A DNA stretch of 64,000 bases, taken from NCBI GenBank assembly GCA_034336665.1, contig JAPFBE010000033.1:62001-126000 (forward strand), read 5' to 3'. A program made the position numbers and the translations under genes. The notes beneath the pieces are model-generated. The model worked only from the letters and a program-made list of their open reading frames with translations. It did no database searches and was not told where the DNA came from. Each line of letters starts with the position of its first letter. The stretch's first letter is position 1. This DNA is from Luscinia megarhynchos. Its lineage: Eukaryota > Chordata > Aves > Passeriformes > Turdidae. Of this stretch, positions 56,040-64,000 are shown in pieces.

Positions 56040-57436
56040 TAGTCTTGGGAATCCGAAGACATGCCAGCTGACTGGAAGCTGGCTAGCGTCATCCTGATTT
56101 TCAAGAAGGGCAAGAAGGAGGACCCTGGAAACTAGAGGTCTGTCAGTCTCAGTTCAGTGATCAGTAAAATAATGGAAAAGATTATTCTGGGAGGTGTTGA
56201 CACATGGAGGACAACACAGTTGTTGGTCACAGCCAGCATGGCTTCATAAGGAGAAAGTCCAGCTTGTGGAGACAGATTTCCTGCTATGACAGGGTAACAC
56301 ACCTAGTTGATCAAGGGAAGTCAGTAGATGTAATCTTTTTCAATTTCAGTAAAGCTTTTGATATTGTCACATAGTATCATTGTGGACAAAATGTCCAGCA
56401 CACAGCTGGATAACCATGTTATGTGATAGGTGAACAACTGGTTCAGGACCCAGGCACAGAAAGTCAATGGGGTTGCATCAGACTAGAGTTTGGTCACTAG
56501 TAGGGTTCCACAGGGCTCCATCCTAGGCCCAGTTGTCTTCAATATCTTCATTAATGACTTAGATGCAGGACTCAAAGGAATACTAAGTTTGCTGTAGACT
56601 CCCTTAAAGACAGAGACGTCCTGCAGAGAGACCTCAACAAATCACCAACCATATGAAGTCTAACAAGTGCAAGTGCCAGATTCTGCTCCTGGGATGGGGC
56701 AACCCTGGATGTATGTACAGACTGAGCAACAAGAGACTGGAAGCAGCACTGGGGAAAGGGACGTGGGGGTCCTGGTTGATGGCAAGTTGAATACGAGTCA
56801 GCAGTGCCCTGGAAGACAGGAGGGCCAACTGTGTCCTGGGGTACATCAAGCACAGCATCATCAGCCAGTCTAAGGAGGGGATTGTCCAGCTCTACTCTGC
56901 ACTGGTGTGTCCTCATCTTGAGTACTGTGTGCAGTTTTGGGCACAACAATATAAAAGACATTAATCTATTGGAGAGGATCCAAAGGAGGGCCACAAGGAT
57001 GGTGAAGGGTCTGGAGGGGAAGCCTTATGAGGAGCGGCTGAGATCACTTGGTTTGTTCAGCCTAGAGAAGAGGGAGACCTCATGGTGGTCTTCAACATCC
57101 TCATGAGGTGAAGTTGAGGGGCAGGCACTGATCTCTTCTCTCTGGTGACCAGTAACAAGACTTGAGAGAATGGCCTGAAATTGTTTCAAGGGAGGTTTAT
57201 GTTTGATATCAGGAAAACTTGTTTCACCCAGAGGGTGGTTGAGCACTGGAACAGGCTCCCCAGGGAAGTGGTCACAGCACCAAGCCTGACAGAGTTCAAG
57301 AAGTGTTTGGACAAAGCTCTCAGGCACATAGTGCCATTCTTGGGCTGTTCTGTGCAGGGCCAGGAGTTGGACTAGATGATCCTGATGAGTCCATTCCAAC
57401 TCAGCATATTCTATGATTCTATTTTATGATTCTATG
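56040..57436 (+). mobile_element. CR1 LINE copy f with intact 3' terminus
   Basis: CR1 RT through the 3' end in the plus orientation: actggaagctggctagcgtc (56070), ccagcatggcttc (56232), cttttgatattgtc (56355), and the 3' untranslated region with ctggaacaggctccccaggg (57247). It ends in attctatgattctattttatgattctatgat (about 57410-57436), the CR1 terminal repeat. Frames are broken. It is 5'-truncated, as is typical. Confidence 0.92.
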
Positions 57437-57563
57437 ATATCCAAACTCTAATGGCAAAAGTCAAACTTCTTAAAACTGTCTCTATTTAGCACTATAGTAA
57501 ATAAAATTGGTTTTCAAACGCATTCACTTCTTCCCACTAGAAGCTGGAAACTAAATTAAACAT

Positions 57564-57564
<1 letters not shown>

Positions 57565-57606
<42 letters not shown>
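57565..57606. repeat. (TA)n microsatellite
   Basis: About 20 TA units. Confidence 0.95.
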
Positions 57607-57608
<2 letters not shown>

Positions 57609-58542
57609 ATGTGTAAGATGGTAAGTGCCAGGCCACCACCTGTGTTCAGGCTTCCCAGATAAGAATCTTTTCTCTAACAGTCTGAGAAAAGGAAGGATAC
57701 AGCTGCTTTTCAAAAGTATGACTCCAAGAGCTGGATACTCCTTAGTAGTACTGAAGACAACTAAGTCCTTGGAGCCTGTGGGAAAATGACTGAGGACCCT
57801 GTGGACAGGTAACTGGGGATACAATTAGAAGAAACTGAAGAGTTGTATTGGCATCTTAACATGAATTATAACAGTACGGAAAAAATACGGTAAATCAGTT
57901 GTTGCTCCCTGGATGGAATGTGGTTGGCATGACTTGAAACCTATTCCATGATGATTCCCCATACACACACATCTGCTAAGGGTGATGGAATGGAGGGTGG
58001 AGCAGAGTAGAGAAACCATGGCCAGACTCTGTGGAAATCCTTGAAGGGAAGGGAACTCGATGGTACTTTACAGCTGATAAACGACATAACACCTTTCAGT
58101 CAGGGGCAATAGGGGAAGACGTCCTACTGCTGAGCCAGCAACTGTGGGGAAATCCCTCTCCTTAGATGAACTTGCTTCATTAACGCCTAATAATAATGCA
58201 TACCTCCATCCCAAAGTTACCTGCCTCCAAGGTATGACCAACCCTCACTGGGCATGCACTTTACATTCTTTTTGACTGTATCTTCAAAAGCAAAGCTAGA
58301 GGATTTTACCCAAATCAGTAACAAAGGTATGCATGACTAGAGTACTCAAGATTCGCCTAAAGACAAAGAAATAGTATAAAAATAAGTCAAGAATGGGGCA
58401 AAAGTTAGGGAAAACTTCATTGTAACTTCTGGGACCAGTTGATGGGCTGAGCCTCTCTTCTCTCCCATAGGGATGCCTACTGGGTAGGAATCATAGTCTA
58501 TGCATGTGCTGAACATTTTATTTAGAATTAGAACTTGCCTGT
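57607..58542. other. No recognisable feature
   Basis: No repeat or gene signature seen in this stretch. Confidence 0.5.
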
Positions 58543-59581
58543 TGTGTTGGTTTTGCACAGCCTGATTTTTCATAGTGGGGGGGCCACAGAGGTGGCTTCT
58601 GTGAGAAGCTGCTAGAAGCTTCCACCATGTCGGGCAGAATCAGTCCCTGATTGCTCTGAAGATGGACATGCTACTGGCAAAAGCTGGGCCAATTAGAAAG
58701 GTTGGTAATGCCTCTGTGATGACCTATTTAAGAAGAAAATCAAAACAAAATGGGCCACATGCAGTTTTTTCTTCTAGTCAGAGAAGAGGAGGAGATGAGA
58801 AAATGTGAGGGAAAGCAACATGGCAACACCAAGGTCAGTGAAGAAGGAGGGGGAGGAAGTGTTCCAGGTGTCAGAGCCGAGATTCCTCTGCAGGCTGTGG
58901 TGATGACCATGGTGAAGAAGGCTGTCCCCCTGCAGCCCATGGAGATCAATGGGGGATGCAGAGATCCACCTTCAGCCTGTGGGGGAGGTGCTCATGCTGG
59001 AGCAGGTAGATGTCTGGAGAAGGCTGTGGTCCAGTGAATGACTCAGTGGAGAGAGAGGGCCCTTGCTTCCAGGCTGAAGCAGCCTGTCCTTGGAGGACTA
59101 CATCCCATGGAAGAGTGACCCACGTTGCAGCAGTTTTGGGAGGACTGCTGCTTGAGAGATTGGAACCATGCTGGAGAAGTTTGCGGAGAACTGTCTTCCA
59201 TGCAAAGGACCCCATAGTGTAGCAGGGGAAGGACTCCTCTCCGTGAGCAGCAGAAGAAAACCTCGGGTGATGAACTGACCAAACCCCCATACCCTGTTTC
59301 CCTGCCCTGTCAGTGGGAAGAAGGGAGGGGGCTGGGGAAGAAAAGGTGTTTTAAAGGCCTATTTTACTTCTCAATATGCTCCTCTGACTCTGTTAGTAAT
59401 AAATTCACTTTGCAACCTTAAGTTGAGCCTGTTTTGCCCTTGAAGTATTTTCTCACAGTCCTTATCTCAGCTCATGAACCCTTTTTTAATTGTTTTTTCT
59501 CCTCTGCCCAGCTGTGGCAGGGGAGGGTGAGTGAGTGACTTTCATGGATGCCTGGCATTGGGCCAGTGTCAAACCACAACA
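58543..59581 (+). repeat. Complete solo LTR, 1039 bp, 1-kb ERVL family
   Basis: It starts TGTGTTGGTTTTGC and ends GTCAAACCACAACA, with cctgt on both sides (58538-58542, 59582-59586). AATAAA lies near 59398. The same family forms 16729-17530 with 23530-23730, and the minus-strand pieces at 14527 and 63094. Confidence 0.92.
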
Positions 59582-59586
59582 CCTGT

Positions 59587-61189
59587 ATATTCCTTCAAGT
59601 ATATTTTTGCAGTCAGACACTATCGCTGACAACCTTCGGACCTTAATATTTCATGATTTTATATTAATAGAGTGTTATTCCATAAACTGTTTGTGTGAAT
59701 CCTTTGTGGACACTGGTAGTTTCCAGCAGCAGGTAACACACTCTAATAAAGAGAAAGACCTGTTGAGGGGTCTCCCTTATGTTGTTGATGTGTTACCCTG
59801 AGTAAGTCAGTCGAACCACACTCCAATCCAGTAGGACAGCTCAGTGAAGGATTCCCCCCTAACAGGACACTGACAGACTGGTCAGGCACAAGGGTCTCGA
59901 CTTTACTGGGATGCTGATAGGCAAATTAAACACTAAGGGTTGAGTAAGTCTTCCCACACTAAGGGTCAAGGAAGCCTCCCCTTTTCACGTGACAGAGCCC
60001 CAATCTGCTGGCTGCAGGAAGGCATGGGATTAGACATGTTATGCTAAATGATGGTGCAATGGCCAGATATTGCCTTCTGTGGTGGTACAGTCTAGCACTT
60101 GAACATGAGGTCCCACATGGAAGGAACACACAGTTCACATGGCAGGGAAATGGCCAGGCCACCTGGACTAGCTCAGGCTCAAACTGTTAAAATTGTACTT
60201 AAACCCTTTAAATGAAAAACAGACCCTATTTTTCTTACAAGGTAGTATGCTGACTGTAGCTTCTCCTTGTGGGTAACCTTCCAGTGACATTAGACATCCA
60301 TGTGCACGAACAGCGGGAGGTGAGAAATGTTCTGAGGTGTCTTTGAGGATCTGGACTGGTCCTGGACCAGAGGACTCTGCTAGAACAATCTCAAAGATGG
60401 GCTCTGGAGCAAACAAATAGAAAAGGCTTCCTAGACCACCAGGAAGAGGAAGATTATTTTCAAACAGTGATTTATTCCATTCTGCCTTAGGCACTCATCT
60501 TTAAAGGAGACAAGCCCATCCCTGTACATGTCTTCCTTTCCCCCTAGTGACTAGAGAGGTCTGGAAACTGGTAGAGACTGCACCCCTGCCCCTGCCCCTG
60601 CCCCTGCCCCTGGAGGTGGTGATGATTAAGGACACACCAGCAGAATCCTTAACAATTCCTGTCCATTCCAGGAATTCATCTCCAAGGTTTGGAATGATGC
60701 TTTTCTGCCTCAGCAGCACTGCTCCTCTACAGCAGAGCCCACAGGGGATCATGCTATCACTGCAAAACAGACTCAAGACTAGGGCAGAGGGACCACAATG
60801 AATGATGAGTCTGGCCAATCACCACTGTATGCATGGGCCAGGTCTTTTTCCTCCAAAGAGTAAAATTGAACAAAAGCAAACTGAAGTAGACCAGAGACAG
60901 CATCTGCAGTGACAGCATGTATCTATCCCTGGTCCAGGAGCATCAAGGAACTGTCTTATTTCCCATCACTTGATATGCATTCTGTAGCAATGAACAATCC
61001 CTGGCTGTGAGAAGACAGCTTGGCTGGAGCTCCCTCTTTGAATGAACACGCTCTGCTTCTGGGCATATTGAACAGATGCATTTCTCTCTCTATAGCTTGT
61101 CCACCCAGAAAAACATTTACTTGACTAATTAGCCGTTTGCTTATGAAAGGCTATGAGCACACTGAGATACACCACAGGCTTTTGCTATG
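59587..61189. other. Mostly unassigned; contains (CCCCTG)n
   Basis: A short hexanucleotide run (about 60583-60612) is the only clear feature. The sequence at 59800-60190 could be an old LTR, but I could not define ends. Confidence 0.45.
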
Positions 61190-62509
61190 TGTCCTGGGGT
61201 GACTTTATGGTGCTGAATTCTATCCCCATTTGTCTGTTTAACCCAGAAATAAGTTTTTCACCTTTAAAACTAGATCTGAAAGTGAAGGAGGGGAGAAGGA
61301 GAAGTGGTGGAATGTCTGAGGTGGTTGTATTTATAAACATAGAGATAAGAGCTTCAGTTTTCCCTCTCACAGACTGTGTTGTCTGCAGCAGGGACATCAG
61401 GAGGGAACTCTCCTTTTGTTTTAGTTTGGTTTTTTAGCTAGCTGAGGCAGATAAGTTCCCCAGACTGTGGCTTTTCTTTTTCTTGTAAGTAATCAGCCCT
61501 GCTCTCGACTGAAAACCCAGAAAAACACCAGGAGCTCATGCCTGTGGCCCATCGGGGCCCAGGATGTGGCATTTTCCAGAGCAGGAGGGACAGAGAAGAG
61601 ACTGAGTGAGCCAAGCTACACTCCATGAAAAGGACTCTCTCTGAATTTGCCATCTCTTCAGAACAGAGAGTGGTTTTATTGTTTAATTGTGGGAGTCCAG
61701 AGTATTCCTCTGGCTTCCCTGGAAGGCTTAAGACCCCCCTGGCAGGGTCCCCAAAGACCCTCGAATGAGACCCAGGTGTCTCAGGGGCTGGATTTAGCTC
61801 CTTGGAACAATTTACCAACATTAAGAGAAGAAATGCAAGCTGCAAAAATAAATAGAGTGTAAATTAGACTGTTAGAATGTAGAATAAGTAGATTTCTAGA
61901 ATGTTTATATTAAGGGGTTTGTGGCCAAGATGGAGAAATTGGGGTGTGGATACTTCTTCCTCCTTCTTCTCCGTGTCATCCATGCTGGGTGACATGCTGG
62001 CACTTTTAGATTGGATGTGAACAAAGCTGGACCATGTTATAAGACTGAATTGTATTGGAAAATAATTGTAAATACCTAGTACGTAATTTAGATTATAAAA
62101 GATAAGTCCTGCCTCTACCAGACAGATTCTGCCTTGGATGTCTAGCGAGCAGACCACTGCTCCCTGGACAAAGCATTCCTGAGATAAGAAAGAATAAACA
62201 ATCATGAAAACCTCTAAGAACAGCCTCATGCAGTCTCTCATTGGTGGGCATCAGAAAGAGCTGGGTTCCAGACCACCTGCATGTCCTCCAGAGGTGATCT
62301 CAGGTCTAAGGAGACACCTTGGGCAGTGACAATTGTTTATTATTCATTTTTTATGCTTCTGAATATTTGCTTGTTAAATAAACATTTTTTTCCATTTTTT
62401 TTTTCAAGGAAATCTTTTCCCAAACCAGTCGGGGGAGGGGCTGCTTGAATCTGCTTTCTAGAGGGATGCCTTTGGAAGTTTCCTCCCAGATTTGTCCTAA
62501 ACCAGGACA
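61190..62509 (+). repeat. ERVL LTR related to ERVL-C, split by a nested LTR
   Basis: It starts TGTCCTGGGGTG and ends CTAAACCAGGACA; flanks are ctatg and ctatt (4 of 5). It aligns with 36382-37012 on both sides of the insertion (…gttttattgttta | tttattattcattttttatgc…). Confidence 0.85.
61690..62331 (+). repeat. Solo LTR nested in an LTR, 642 bp
   Basis: It starts TGGGAGTCC and ends GCAGTGACA, with attg on both sides (61686-61689, 62332-62335). The 4-bp duplication is typical of gamma-type (class I) elements. TATA (ttataaaag, about 62094) and AATAAA (about 62193) are present. Confidence 0.8.
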
Positions 62510-62636
62510 CTATTGAAATTCACTTGACAGTTCTGTCAGTTTTTACAAGCTTCCCTAGGCTGATGCATTCGGTTCTGACTCCAGCATCAAAATCATAGCT
62601 ATGTGGTGTGACCAGCCCTGGGCCAGATGATTAAAA

Positions 62637-62811
62637 GAATGGAATGGAATGGAATGGAATGGAATGGAATGGAATGGAATGGAATGGAATAAAATAGAAT
62701 ATAGAATAGAATAGAATAGAATAGAATAGAATAGAATAGAATAGAATAGAATAGAATAGAATACAATACAATACAATACAATACAATACAATACAATACA
62801 ATACAATAGAT
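62637..62811. repeat. Pentanucleotide array in three phases
   Basis: About eleven GGAAT units, then about thirteen AGAAT-type units, then about ten ACAAT units, ending at a CR1 3' terminus. Confidence 0.95.
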
Positions 62812-63085
62812 TATTTCAGTTGGAAGAGATCTACAATGACCATCTGGTGCAACTACATGACCAATTCAGGCCTGATCAAAAGTTAAAGCACGTCATTGAG
62901 GGCACTGTCTAAACACCTTGAATGCTGACAGGCTCAGGGCATCAACCACCTCTCTAGGAAGCATTTTTCAGTGTTTGACCACCCTCTTGGCAAATAAATG
63001 TTTCTTAACATCCAGTCTAAACCTCCCCTGGCACAGCTCTGAACCATTCCCATGTACCCTGTCAGTGGACACCAGGGAGGAGAGA
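62812..63085 (-). mobile_element. CR1 fragment g
   Basis: CR1 3' end in reverse, starting at the terminal repeat side (ttatttcagttggaagagatctaca) and running through ccagtctaaacctcccctggcac. Cut by the LTR at about 63094. Confidence 0.9.
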
Positions 63086-63093
63086 TCAGCATC

Positions 63094-64000
63094 TGTAATT
63101 GGTTTACTCTGGCTAGATGCCAGGTACCCAACAAAACTTCTCCATCACTCCCCTCCACAGCTGGACAGGAGAGAGAAAATATAATGAAGGGTTCATGAGT
63201 TAAGGACTGGGAGACATCACTCACCAAATGCTGCCAGGCAAAACAGACTCAAATTAGAGATATTGATTGAATTTATTACCAACAAAATCAGAGCAGGATA
63301 ATGAGAAGCAAAACAAGATCTTAAAAACACCTTTTTCCCACCCCTCCCTCTTCTCAAGCTCTACCTCCTCTCCCAGCAGTACAGGAAGACAGGGGATGGG
63401 GGGTTATGGTCAGTTCATCACACATTGTTTTTCCCACTGCTCAGGGACAGGAGTTCTTCCCCTGCTCCAGTGTGGGATCCCTCCCATGGTAGACAATTCT
63501 CCGTGAACTTCTCCAACATGAGTCCATCTCACGAGCAACAGCCCTCTGCAAACTGCTGCAGCATGGGTCACTCTTCCATACGGTGCAGTCCTTCAAGGAC
63601 AGAATGCTCCAGCATAGGCTCCTCTCTCCACGGGACTCCCATGGATTCACAGCCTCCTCTAAGGCATTCACCTGCTCTGGCACGGGCCTCCTCTATGTGC
63701 TTCAGGTGAATCTCTGCACCTGCACTGATCTCCATGTGCTGCAGGGGCACAGCTGCTTCATCATGGTCTTCACCACGGGCTGCAGAGGAATCCCAGATCT
63801 GATGCCTGGAGCACCTTCTTCCTCTCCTTCTTCACTGACCTTGGTGTCTGCAGTGTTATTCTTCTCACATATTCTCACCCTGCTCTTTGCTGGCCGCAAT
63901 TACAATTGTGTAATAACTTCTTCTTCTTCATCTTAACTGTGTTATCAGAGAGGCATTACCACCATTTCTAATTGGCCCAGCCTTGACCTGTGGCACATCT
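63094..64000 (-). repeat. 1-kb ERVL-family LTR, minus, running off the window
   Basis: It starts tgtaattggtttactctgg and carries in reverse the landmarks of 58543-59581 (the gtgtctgcagtgttat/caccaaggtcagt region at about 63830-63850, aggcattacc..tctaattggccca near 63950). It interrupts CR1 fragment g. Confidence 0.85.

Noticed and set aside
56572..56994. 140-codon minus-strand frame
   Set aside because: It is antisense to the CR1 copy at 56040-57436.
58750..59290. Open frames on both strands near 59 kb
   Set aside because: They lie in a complete solo LTR with a cctgt duplication and overlap each other without domain content.
62555..62806. Pentanucleotide array as a CRISPR-like or satellite locus
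   Set aside because: The units are contiguous 5-mers without spacers and adjoin a CR1 terminus; it is a simple tandem repeat.

Overview
This window reads as a gene-poor, repeat-packed piece of a bird chromosome. The bird assignment rests on many CR1 LINE copies, several carrying the CR1 3' terminal repeat (ATTCTATGAT type), and on avian-style ERVL, alpha/beta-type and class I endogenous retroviruses. I found no host protein-coding gene, rRNA or tRNA gene. Nearly all recognisable sequence is LTR retroelement or CR1, nested up to three layers deep. That fits a W chromosome or another low-recombination heterochromatic region, but the placement is inference. The coding parts are almost all decayed viral gag, pro, pol and env. 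The main exception is an uninterrupted 554-codon reading frame on the minus strand (40124-41788).

Layout, left part. 1-3262 is the 3' half of an alpha/beta-type provirus (pol, env, 3' LTR). 3459-10132 is a complete ERVL-like provirus (ERVL-A: LTR, tRNA-Ile primer site, gag, pro, RT, RNase H, integrase, LTR, no env) with a perfect 5-bp target duplication, sitting inside a CR1 copy that resumes at 10133. 11935-13035 holds two solo LTRs with target duplications. 13.2-16.7 kb holds class I ERV remnants. 17.54-23.44 kb is a provirus whose interior is strongly depleted of G on the coding strand while its LTRs are not, the pattern of G-to-A hypermutation. Two later solo LTRs (18282-19636 and 20497-21090) sit inside it with normal base composition.

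Middle part. ERVL-B (23805-34215) is a decayed relative of ERVL-A, interrupted by microsatellites, a CR1 tail and a provirus with short LTRs (29031-34064). A CR1 (34425-35864) follows. ERVL-C (36382 to about 45140) is interrupted by a solo LTR (37389-43644), which is itself interrupted by a minus-strand provirus (38086-43098). That innermost provirus carries the 554-codon chimeric gag/RT/RNase H frame and an env remnant.

Right part. A solo LTR (45172-45676), CR1 fragments, a betaretrovirus-like LTR with a Lys-type primer site (50311-51068), and an AT-rich block (52160-54280) that also occurs inside the 29-34 kb provirus. Then another CR1 (56040-57436), a 1-kb solo LTR (58543-59581), an LTR-in-LTR nest (61190-62509), a pentanucleotide array beside a CR1 tail, and an LTR running off the window end. 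About 8 kb in several stretches show no recognisable feature.

The elements do not form a cooperating gene set. Their relationships are those of successive insertions, and the nesting order gives relative ages.
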